Source: an uncultured bacterium (GTDB lineage Bacteria; Cyanobacteriota; Vampirovibrionia; Gastranaerophilales; Gastranaerophilaceae). From it: 64,000 nucleotides of DNA. The stretch covers positions 1 to 64,000 of the forward strand of contig CACWTN010000002.1 of NCBI GenBank assembly GCA_902763805.1, in the 5' to 3' direction. Made by a program: the position numbers and the translations under genes. The number at the start of each line of letters is the position of its first letter. The stretch's first letter is position 1. Of the stretch, positions 47,781-54,697 are shown one piece after another. Below the pieces are notes generated by a model, which saw only the letters and a list, made by a program, of their open reading frames with translations, searched no databases and was not told the origin of the DNA.

Positions 47781-47810
47781 CTAAAATGGGAAAATTCATA
47801 TTTTTTAAAC

Positions 47811-48992
47811 TTAACTGAATATACCGAATGTTCTTTCGATGTTATCATTTTTGACTTTTTTCAAAGAATCCATCTCTTTTGTCAGTGCGGTTCTTTCGCT
47901 TTCAAGGACCTGTAAGTCTTTATCAAACTGTGCGTCTTTCTTTTTAACTTTATCAAGCTTGTGCTGATATTTAGCTTCCGCTTTTTTTATATCTATTTCA
48001 CTCAGAGCTGTATCAAGGTAATTTTCGTTAATAGAAGTTGCAACACTCGTTTCACACCAACCTTTTTCAGGATTTTGCGAATCATACATATTTAAAACCA
48101 CCGTTCCTGAGTTAACCATGTTGCTAAAACACTCGTTATCCGAAATGTCAAAACCGTCATAGTCGCTTACCGGCATGCAGCCTCCGGCTTTTTCAATGCC
48201 TTCAAACAGACGTACATAGTACTCAAATCTGCGGTTCATGTTTTCGTTAAAATCTGTCGGGAAACCGCTTTTATACCGTTTATCTTCAAGAGAAGTTTTT
48301 CTGTCTCTTGTTTTGTCCAGACACATAATATCATATATTTCAGCCCTGGTTTTGCTGCTGCTGTAAAGCAGATTTCTGAAATTGTACAAGGTATCTTTTT
48401 GTTTCTCTATATCATCCGATTTTAAAGCTTCCTTATAAGCATTGTAAGCAGTTATTAAAACTGAATCCTTCGGAAGATTTTCAAAAGCAATTTCTTCTGC
48501 ATCGGTCATCAGCATAAACCGTCTGCCATCGGCAGCTTCGTCACCGTCACCGGCATTAAAACCAATGTTGTTTCCCCAATTATCACTCCAGCTGAAATCT
48601 GAATATTCTCCGTCTTCATCAAAACCAAGCATTGCCCAGGCAAAAGAATACTTGTCGTTTGAATAGTTGTTATAATTTACAAAAACATCCTGTTCTACCA
48701 GCATTTTCCCTGATACGGAGTCCGTAAGAGCATACTGACACCGTCTGTTTCCCGATTCATCAAAAGTACACACATTCAAAAATGTAGCATCGGCATATTT
48801 AGTTGTGCTTCCGTTAGAGTAAGCCACTTTTATTTTTTTTGCATCCAAAGCATCGCAGTATTCTTCATATGCTGCGTCTTCTAAAGTTGCGAGTTCGACC
48901 TTTTGGTTCATTATATTTTGAGCACTGCTCTCAATGTCATGCACCCTGGCCGTAATACTCAGTAATCTTGCCTGTGATGCTGAAAGTCCCAT
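47811..48992 (-). CDS. Unrecognised protein with helical ends and a globular cysteine-containing centre
   Basis: This is a 393-residue protein with AGGA about 19 nt upstream (weak). Residues 1 to about 50 form an amphipathic helix (MGLSASQARLLSITARVHD). The centre (50-320) is acidic and aromatic, with cysteines. The last 60 residues form a coiled coil (VKKKDAQFDKDLQVLESE) ending NIERTFGIFS. Paired N- and C-terminal helices without a signal peptide resemble the layout of axial or type III-exported filament proteins, and a flagellin-like gene lies 3.3 kb away. That link is speculative. No family is recognised. Confidence 0.6.
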   Translation of the reverse strand: MGLSASQARLLSITARVHDIESSAQNIMNQKVELATLEDAAYEEYCDALDAKKIKVAYSNGSTTKYADATFLNVCTFDESGNRRCQYALTDSVSGKMLVEQDVFVNYNNYSNDKYSFAWAMLGFDEDGEYSDFSWSDNWGNNIGFNAGDGDEAADGRRFMLMTDAEEIAFENLPKDSVLITAYNAYKEALKSDDIEKQKDTLYNFRNLLYSSSKTRAEIYDIMCLDKTRDRKTSLEDKRYKSGFPTDFNENMNRRFEYYVRLFEGIEKAGGCMPVSDYDGFDISDNECFSNMVNSGTVVLNMYDSQNPEKGWCETSVATSINENYLDTALSEIDIKKAEAKYQHKLDKVKKKDAQFDKDLQVLESERTALTKEMDSLKKVKNDNIERTFGIFS

Positions 48993-49250
48993 TGTTTTAC
49001 ACCGGTTATCCTTTCCTGTGTTGGAATTTTCCCTTGTTAATAGCGTTTACGGCATTTTGGGGTAAAAACTTTAGAATTTAATAGCATTATATATAAAATT
49101 GTTACAAAAATTTACAAAAAATTGAATGTAAAGGTTTGTAACAAAATTCACTTAACCTGAAATTACAAAAATTTTATATACTTTATATATATGTAAGATG
49201 TAAAAACAAAATTTTAATTCCCTAATCCCTTCTTAATCAATATTTCCCTG

Positions 49251-49277
49251 CTTCTCATTAAAGAGAAGTTTTTTTTT
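49251..49277 (+). terminator. Orphan Rho-independent terminator
   Basis: CTTCTC (49251-49256), loop ATTAAA, GAGAAG (49263-49268), then nine Ts (49269-49277). Orientation is plus. The nearest plus-strand gene upstream ends at 47774, beyond an opposing gene. Confidence 0.7.
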
Positions 49278-49374
49278 GCACTTTTTATAATTTTTGGAGA
49301 ACCGATGTAAACGTAATGTTTTTCAGAACAAAGTTACTCAAAAATTTCTGTATGTATATATTTGCCCCTTATGG

Positions 49375-49380
49375 TAAAAT
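49375..49380 (+). promoter_or_regulatory. Extended -10 of rsgA, apparently leaderless
   Basis: TAAAAT preceded by TGG (an extended -10), with exactly 6 nt to the ATG at 49387. The -35 is poor, as expected for an extended -10. Confidence 0.5.
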
Positions 49381-49386
49381 CAAAGT

Positions 49387-50385
49387 ATGGCAAAAGGACA
49401 AATCTATAAAATACATTCGGATTTTTATTACGTTAACTCAGAGGGACAGGAATTTGAGTGTAAACTGCGTGAAGTCCTGAAAAAAACAAAGCAGCAGGTT
49501 TTTGTCGGGGATTTTGTTGAGTTTGAAAACGGCGCTATTACAAAGATTTTACCCAGAAGGAATTACATTCCGCGCCCTTCGGTAGCAAATGTAGACAGAG
49601 TTATTATAATATCCTCGGTAAAAGAACCTGATTTGGATTTTATCCAGCTTAACAGGTATATTTCCTTTGCCCGTTATTACGGAATAGAAGCCGTTCTTTG
49701 TTTTAATAAAAATGATTTGTCATCTGATGACAGAATTATAGAAAAAGTTTTTTCGGTTTATGAACCGCTGGGATACGATATAATTTTCACCTCTGCACTT
49801 GAAAATCTCGGAACAGAAGACTTTAAAGAAATTTTGAAGGGAAAAACTTCTGTTGTATGCGGTTCGTCAGGGGTAGGAAAATCCAGTCTGATAAATGCAG
49901 TATCAGGATTAAATCTCAGGACAAAAGAGGTTAGTGAGAAAACTCAGAGAGGTACGCATACAACTCGTCACTGTGAAATTATTAATCTTGATAAAGACAC
50001 AAAAATAATTGATACACCGGGATTCAGCAATCTGAAATTTGATTTTATCCTTCCGCACGATGTTGATAAATTTTTCCCTGAAATCAACAGATACAGAGCA
50101 AATTGCAGGTTTCAGGACTGTCTTCATATTAATGAAACGGGTTGTGCAGTAAAAGAAAATCTTGATAAAATTGATGATACAAGGTATCAGAGTTATCTTG
50201 CCCAGGTTGAAGAAGCAAAAGAATACAAAGAAAAAATTAAATATCAGGGAACTAAAACAGAAACTACGCACAAGAAACGGAATGACAATATTGCGGTAAA
50301 AATAAGTTCGCGCAAACGTCAAAGTGCAAGAAACACACAAAAGCAGAATTTATATAAGGATATAGAAGATGAAAGATTTGATTAA
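49387..50385 (+). CDS. rsgA: Ribosome small-subunit-dependent GTPase RsgA
   Basis: This is a 332-residue protein. It has an OB-fold N-terminus (about 1-65), then a circularly permuted GTPase with G4 NKND (107-110), G5 TSAL (about 135), G1 GSSGVGKS (159-166), G2 GTHTTRH (189-195) and G3 DTPG (209-212). The zinc knuckle follows (C240, C245, H247, C253). RsgA checks late 30S subunit maturation. The C-terminal tail of about 50 residues is Lys/Arg-rich and longer than usual. The stop overlaps the prenyl synthase start by 17 nt. There is no ribosome-binding site, and the -10 is 6 nt upstream. Confidence 0.95.
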   Translation: MAKGQIYKIHSDFYYVNSEGQEFECKLREVLKKTKQQVFVGDFVEFENGAITKILPRRNYIPRPSVANVDRVIIISSVKEPDLDFIQLNRYISFARYYGIEAVLCFNKNDLSSDDRIIEKVFSVYEPLGYDIIFTSALENLGTEDFKEILKGKTSVVCGSSGVGKSSLINAVSGLNLRTKEVSEKTQRGTHTTRHCEIINLDKDTKIIDTPGFSNLKFDFILPHDVDKFFPEINRYRANCRFQDCLHINETGCAVKENLDKIDDTRYQSYLAQVEEAKEYKEKIKYQGTKTETTHKKRNDNIAVKISSRKRQSARNTQKQNLYKDIEDERFD

Positions 50386-51235
50386 TCTGATAGATAAAAA
50401 ACTGGATGAATACATGCAGATAGCGTACCCGGAGGATATTTTTAAGGCTATGAAGTACACACTAATGCTTCCGGGAAAACGTTTAAGACCGGTTATGTGT
50501 ATAGAAACAGCAAGAGTTTTGGGATGTGATATTGAAAAAGTTTTGCCGTCTGCCTGTGCTCTTGAAATGCTTCACGTACAGAGCTTAATACATGATGACC
50601 TTCCATGTATGGATAATGATGATTTCCGCAGGGGTAAACCGTCTAATCACAAGGTTTTTGGTGAGGCAAATGCCGTTCTTGCAGGTGATGCTCTTTTAAC
50701 ATTTGCTCCGCAGTTAATTATAGAAAAATCAAAAGATTTAACTTCTGAACAAATTGTCAGAATTTTACACGAATATACAAAATTTGCAGGTGCATACGGA
50801 CTTATAGCAGGTCAGGTTGTTGATATAGAATCGGAGGGAGGTAAGCTTGTAAAATCTCCCGAAGAAACTCTCGATTTTATACACCTGAATAAAACGGCTG
50901 TTTTATTCAGACTGGCTGTAAGAATAGGCGCAATTTGTGCAAACGCTTCCGATGCTCAAATCAAAGAGTTTGATGATTTTGCAACTAAATTCGGACTTGC
51001 TTTCCAAATATATGATGACATTATGGATGAAATATCATCATTTGAAGAACTCGGTAAATCTATCGGTAAGGATAAAGCCTCAGGAAAGCTTACTTATGTA
51101 TCTTTATACGGAATGGAAGTTGCAAAAAATAAATTTAACAAACTAATTCAGGAATGTTATGGTATAATAGACAAGTACAACTCAGCGATATTAAACGAAA
51201 TTTTAAATAAGCTGCAAAAACGTATATCAAAATAA
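50369..51235 (+). CDS. Short-chain (E)-prenyl diphosphate synthase, GGPP synthase-like
   Basis: This is a 288-residue protein. The first Asp-rich motif, DDLPCMD (76-82), is followed by NDDFRRGKPSNHKVFGE. The second is YDDIMDE (about 212-218). PGKRLRP binds pyrophosphate. It condenses IPP with allylic diphosphates. The residue five before the motif is Gln71 rather than the Tyr typical of FPP synthases. With the plant/cyanobacterial CrtE-like context this suggests GGPP rather than FPP, though the gene may serve both. AAGGA lies upstream, and it overlaps rsgA by 17 nt. Confidence 0.9.
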   Translation: MKDLINLIDKKLDEYMQIAYPEDIFKAMKYTLMLPGKRLRPVMCIETARVLGCDIEKVLPSACALEMLHVQSLIHDDLPCMDNDDFRRGKPSNHKVFGEANAVLAGDALLTFAPQLIIEKSKDLTSEQIVRILHEYTKFAGAYGLIAGQVVDIESEGGKLVKSPEETLDFIHLNKTAVLFRLAVRIGAICANASDAQIKEFDDFATKFGLAFQIYDDIMDEISSFEELGKSIGKDKASGKLTYVSLYGMEVAKNKFNKLIQECYGIIDKYNSAILNEILNKLQKRISK

Positions 51236-51247
51236 GGGGAGTTGCAA

Positions 51248-51721
51248 ATGGATTTAACCCATATGTTTAATACAGGTTATGAAGTAATATTTACTGCTTT
51301 TGCAGGCATACTAACAGCACAGTTTATAAAGTGTTTAGTTTTTTTAATCATAAAACGCAAACTTGATGTTCGCTTGTTTACGACAACAGGAGGAATGCCA
51401 AGTTCACATTCTGCAGGCGTTATGGGACTTTCGACTGCGGTCGGATTAATAAAAGGATTTAGCTCTATTGAGTTTGCAATTGCAATAGGGTACGCATGTA
51501 TTGTAATGTATGATGCCGCAGGAGTAAGACGTGCGGCAGGAAAACAGGCGGCCTGCTTAAACAGAATTATTATGGATGTTTATAAACAAGATTTGGTTGA
51601 AGCAGGAGGGAAATTAAAAGAATTGCTGGGACATACTCCAATGCAGGTGCTTGTCGGTGCTGCATACGGTGTTTTCTTTGCATTTTTCGTTCATTTCTGC
51701 CTTCCGAATTATATCGGATAG
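51248..51721 (+). CDS. Divergent PAP2 (DUF212) family membrane protein
   Basis: This protein has about 157 residues. GGGGA sits 7 nt before the ATG at 51248, which decides the start over a TTG six bases earlier. It contains TTTGGMPSSHSAGVMGL and YDAAGVRRAAGKQA, the invariant motifs of the divergent PAP2 family, and about three TM helices. These proteins resemble lipid-phosphate phosphatases, so a role on prenyl or lipid diphosphates fits its place 12 nt after the prenyl synthase. Activity is not shown for the family as a whole. Confidence 0.88.
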   Translation: MDLTHMFNTGYEVIFTAFAGILTAQFIKCLVFLIIKRKLDVRLFTTTGGMPSSHSAGVMGLSTAVGLIKGFSSIEFAIAIGYACIVMYDAAGVRRAAGKQAACLNRIIMDVYKQDLVEAGGKLKELLGHTPMQVLVGAAYGVFFAFFVHFCLPNYIG

Positions 51722-51727
51722 CCCCCC

Positions 51728-51756
51728 TTTACAATTAGCTTTGTTGTATTTATAAT
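51728..51756 (+). promoter_or_regulatory. Promoter of rpsT
   Basis: TTTACA (51728-51733), 17 bp, TATAAT (51751-51756). An 80-nt leader follows before the rpsT ATG, with AAAGGAAG as ribosome-binding site. The leader is long enough for S20 autoregulation, but no structure is obvious. Confidence 0.75.
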
Positions 51757-51843
51757 TTAGTTACTCACTATCCTCAAGTGAATCGGTGCGATTTGGAGAG
51801 TCATTAACTTCATATCAAACTACAACGAAAGGAAGAAATACAA

Positions 51844-52110
51844 ATGGCAAATATTAAGTCAGCTAAGAAAAGAGTTCTCATTGCAGAAGCAAACAGACAA
51901 AGAAACGTAGCAATTAAATCTGAAATCAAGACTGCTGTTAAGGCTGCATTAGCATTAGCAGAAAGCGATGACAAAGATGCATTAAATGCTTCTATTTCAC
52001 ATGTTTACAAACTTTGTGACAAAGCTGTTTCTAAGGGTGTTTTACACAAAAACACTGCTGCAAGAAAGAAATCAAGACTTGTTCTTGCAATCAAAAAGTT
52101 AGCAAAATAA
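51844..52110 (+). CDS. rpsT: 30S ribosomal protein S20
   Basis: This is an 88-residue, Lys/Ala-rich all-helical protein. It begins MANIKSAKKRVLIAEANRQRN and ends HKNTAARKKSRL, the family signature. It binds 16S rRNA in the small subunit body. It has a good promoter and ribosome-binding site upstream and a strong terminator downstream, making it a single-gene transcript. Confidence 0.97.
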   Translation: MANIKSAKKRVLIAEANRQRNVAIKSEIKTAVKAALALAESDDKDALNASISHVYKLCDKAVSKGVLHKNTAARKKSRLVLAIKKLAK

Positions 52111-52130
52111 TAAGGCTAAAACAAATTAAA

Positions 52131-52164
52131 AAGCGGCTATTTCAATGGAAATAGCCGCTTTTTT
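52131..52164 (+). terminator. Rho-independent terminator of rpsT
   Basis: A perfect 13-bp stem (52131-52143 with 52148-52160) and loop AATG are followed by a T-run. It is the strongest terminator in the window. Confidence 0.95.
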
Positions 52165-52264
52165 GCACAAAAAAATTCAGGTGTTAGTAAATTCGTAAAA
52201 TGTGGAATATAGAACATGATAGTATGGATTTTCCCTTCCCCAAACGGATTTATGTGTGTAGTAA

Positions 52265-53092
52265 TTGATTAGCCTGAGAACAAATTTAACCAGTTTAATG
52301 ATAATGCGCAACCTTTCTGCAGCTGAGAAAGGTTTAAATACTGCTATTGAGCAAATGACAACCGGGAAAAAATTAATTCGTGCAAAGGACAATGCTGCCA
52401 ATTATTCAATAATGAAGAATATGGAAACAAAGCTCAGTGCGTGGAATATTGCATCAGATAATATATCCATAGGTCATGATATGCTTGAAACAGCGGACAG
52501 CAATGCCTCTTTAATTGGGAATCATTTGCAGAGAATAAGGGATTTATGCGAACAGGCAGCAAACGGTACATACGGAGAGGCTTCAATAAAGGCGATTAAG
52601 TCAGAAATTACGGCAAGAAGTGATGAGATTAACCGTATTAAAGAAAATGCAGAGTTTAACGATATAAAACTTTTCGGTGAATATGACAATGAAGGGCATC
52701 TCATCAGGAAAAAAATTAATTTGCAGGTCGGAATTAACGGAGATGAAAGTTCAAGAATTGCGGTCGATATGACGATGGATTTGAGCGGAATATCAGATAT
52801 AAGCGAATGGGATGTTACTGATGCAGGTTGTCTTGACAGAATAGATGAAATGCTTAATGCGGTATCGGATTATCAGGTCGAAATTGGTGTTTCTCAAAAC
52901 AGGCTTGAATGTGCGCTGGAATTGGCAGCGGTTAATACAGAACATCTGAGCGCTTCTATTTCAACAATAAGAGATGCTGATATAGCAAAAGCTTCCAGCG
53001 ATTTTATAAAGTACGAAATTCTCAGACAAGCCTGCGTAACACTTTTGTCGACTGCAAATCAGATGCCGTCAATTGCGCTTCAGCTCCTCTAA
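52265..53092 (+). CDS. Small flagellin-like protein with cysteines
   Basis: This is a 275-residue protein. The N-terminal D0/D1 helices (SLRTNLTSLMIMRNL, GKKLIRAKDNAANYSI) and C-terminal D1/D0 helices (ISTIRDADIAKASSDF, ANQMPSIALQLL) match flagellin. The variable D2/D3 domains are missing. The start must be TTG at 52265, because a stop lies immediately upstream in frame and flagellin needs SLRTN. There is no ribosome-binding site. Four cysteines are present, whereas flagellar axial proteins are nearly always cysteine-free. No other flagellar gene is in the window. It may be a filament component or a derived flagellin-domain protein with another role. Confidence 0.82.
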   Translation: MISLRTNLTSLMIMRNLSAAEKGLNTAIEQMTTGKKLIRAKDNAANYSIMKNMETKLSAWNIASDNISIGHDMLETADSNASLIGNHLQRIRDLCEQAANGTYGEASIKAIKSEITARSDEINRIKENAEFNDIKLFGEYDNEGHLIRKKINLQVGINGDESSRIAVDMTMDLSGISDISEWDVTDAGCLDRIDEMLNAVSDYQVEIGVSQNRLECALELAAVNTEHLSASISTIRDADIAKASSDFIKYEILRQACVTLLSTANQMPSIALQLL

Positions 53093-53637
53093 ATTTTAAC
53101 TGCCCCCCAGGCTCTTATAAAACCTTTTTCATACCTTATAAGATAATATCCGCCTTCTTTTATGTATTCAATTTCCGCCTCCATGTGCTCATATTCCTGC
53201 GGCGGAGTTGCACCTGATACTGCATACTTTTTATTAATAACTTCTTTTATTTTTTCCTGGCGTTTTTTCTTTGCACGTTCCTGTTTTTCACGTTTTGTCA
53301 GTTCTTTTTTGGGGGCATATAATTTATGGACTTCACGCTCATTTTCGGCAATTTTAAATACAGGTATAATAGCTCTAAGCTCCTTTGATTCGATTAGATA
53401 TAAAAATTCCCTGTCATCGGAAAGGGCAAGCTGATAATATCCAGGAGATATAAAATTACCGTTATGATCCGGAATATAATCCGATATCAGCAAAGTCGGC
53501 TGTTCATCGGTTGGTATTGAGTATCTGTAGATTGATTTCTGATGCACAGTGATTCCCGATGGTATTACGGGATAAGGTGCCGCAGGAGCCAGGTAGTCAA
53601 TATCTCTCAGTGCAGGTGTTACAATACCGTCTATCAT
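53089..53637 (-). CDS. Hypothetical protein downstream of rnpA
   Basis: This is a 182-residue protein. The N-terminal half is beta-rich and proline-rich (PAAPYPVIPSGITVHQ). The middle is a Lys/Arg/Glu coiled stretch (about 113-135, KRQEKIKEV), followed by a short beta end. No family is recognised. It overlaps rnpA by 4 nt (ATGA), so it is co-translated with RNase P protein. It is convergent with the flagellin-like gene (4-nt overlap). Confidence 0.65.
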   Translation of the reverse strand: MIDGIVTPALRDIDYLAPAAPYPVIPSGITVHQKSIYRYSIPTDEQPTLLISDYIPDHNGNFISPGYYQLALSDDREFLYLIESKELRAIIPVFKIAENEREVHKLYAPKKELTKREKQERAKKKRQEKIKEVINKKYAVSGATPPQEYEHMEAEIEYIKEGGYYLIRYEKGFIRAWGAVKI

Positions 53638-53978
53638 AATTTATAAACCAATTTTCTCATTGCATTATCAACTTCTTTAAAATTCATATTTAATAATTTT
53701 GAAGAAGCCACAAAAATTAAAGATATATACTTATCAGAAACAGCCCCTTCTTTAATCAGAAGCCTGTAACTTTCTCTCATCAGCCTTTTTATTCTGTTTC
53801 TTTTTACGGCTCTTTTGTGTATTTTTTTACTGACTACAAAACCTGTTTTTGAAGGAGCATCATTGCTTTTTTCTTTGCCGATAAAAACAGTAATACCGTC
53901 TTTATGCAAAGTTTTTCCCGTTCTGTATGTTGCGGCAAATGCCGAACGTTTTTTCAGTCTGTAATTTTTCGGTAACAT
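53634..53978 (-). CDS. rnpA: Ribonuclease P protein component
   Basis: This is a 114-residue protein. It has the N-terminal LPKNYRLKKRSAFAATYRTGK, the central RNR motif (VKRNRIKRLMRESYR, about 57-71) and strands FIGKEK and FVVSKKIHKRA. It binds precursor tRNA with the RNase P RNA. In most bacteria rpmH lies directly upstream. Here there is none, and the next upstream gene is divergent. The promoter -10 is 6 nt before the ATG. Confidence 0.95.
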   Translation of the reverse strand: MLPKNYRLKKRSAFAATYRTGKTLHKDGITVFIGKEKSNDAPSKTGFVVSKKIHKRAVKRNRIKRLMRESYRLLIKEGAVSDKYISLIFVASSKLLNMNFKEVDNAMRKLVYKL

Positions 53979-53984
53979 AAGATA

Positions 53985-54014
53985 ATCATACTATAACAAC
54001 ATAAAAGATGTAAA
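53985..54014 (-). promoter_or_regulatory. rnpA promoter, apparently leaderless
   Basis: On the minus strand TTTACA (54014-54009), 18 bp, TATGAT (53990-53985), then exactly 6 nt to the rnpA ATG. No ribosome-binding site is possible. Confidence 0.6.
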
Positions 54015-54103
54015 CAAATGTAACAATTTCCTTATAGAAAAGCTAAAAACTCTAAAGTTTTACCGAAAAATGCCGATACCTGAATTATAAGGAGAATTAG
54101 TTA

Positions 54104-54697
54104 ATGCCAGAAGATAATGAAAAAATGCAAAATTCAGCAAATTCAACCCCTGCAGATAATCAGGCTTCACAGTCGCAGAACGGTGGAGGAAAAGTTATTG
54201 ATGAAGCAAATTATAAAATCAGAGGACCAAAAGAATACGGTCCTACAGCAATCGGCAGAGGCGGAGATCCCCTGTTCAGAAGAATTCGTGCAACAAAAGA
54301 ACAATTATTAGAGCTGGTTGAGGAAACCGGGGTAGTGCAGGACTGGGTTGAAAGAGAAAAATGCAATAATGCGGCATTATCCTGCCTTGAAGGTGAAGAT
54401 TTAAAAGAGGCTTATTATAATATAAAAGACGGCTTTGGGGAGTACGGAAAGGTTATTTTAATGGGTTTCAAGACTGCAAGCGGCGTGGAAATACCCCGTT
54501 TGAAGGTTTATGATCAAAACGGAGAAGTTATTGAAGTTTTAACAGGACCAATGGCTATGGATGAAATCAGAACAAGAGCTCTTGCATACAAAAATTCGGT
54601 TAATTCGTATGAAGAAATCAGTGTTGCTGATGAACCGCAGCAGGAAGTCGGTGTTATTGAAGATTACTCAGGTAATCCAGAGGACTATCTTACTTAG
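54104..54697 (+). CDS. Hypothetical acidic protein
   Basis: This is a 197-residue protein with AAGGAG 9 nt before the ATG. The first 30 residues are disordered (Ser/Asn/Gln). A folded core follows, with RGPKEYGPTAIGRGGDPLFRR and an alpha/beta C-terminal part (LKVYDQNGEVIEVLTGPMAM). No signal peptide is visible and no family is recognised. It is convergent with the AAA/TPR gene (8-nt overlap). Confidence 0.65.
   Translation: MPEDNEKMQNSANSTPADNQASQSQNGGGKVIDEANYKIRGPKEYGPTAIGRGGDPLFRRIRATKEQLLELVEETGVVQDWVEREKCNNAALSCLEGEDLKEAYYNIKDGFGEYGKVILMGFKTASGVEIPRLKVYDQNGEVIEVLTGPMAMDEIRTRALAYKNSVNSYEEISVADEPQQEVGVIEDYSGNPEDYLT

Larger units (their letters stand above)
48993..49386. other. Gene-free spacer, possible small RNA on the plus strand
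   Basis: This is a 394-bp, very AT-rich gap between divergent genes. The only strong signal is an intrinsic terminator on the plus strand (49251-49277) with no upstream plus-strand gene to terminate. A TATATA stretch at about 49185-49192 could be a -10 for a transcript of about 80 nt. Confidence 0.35.
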
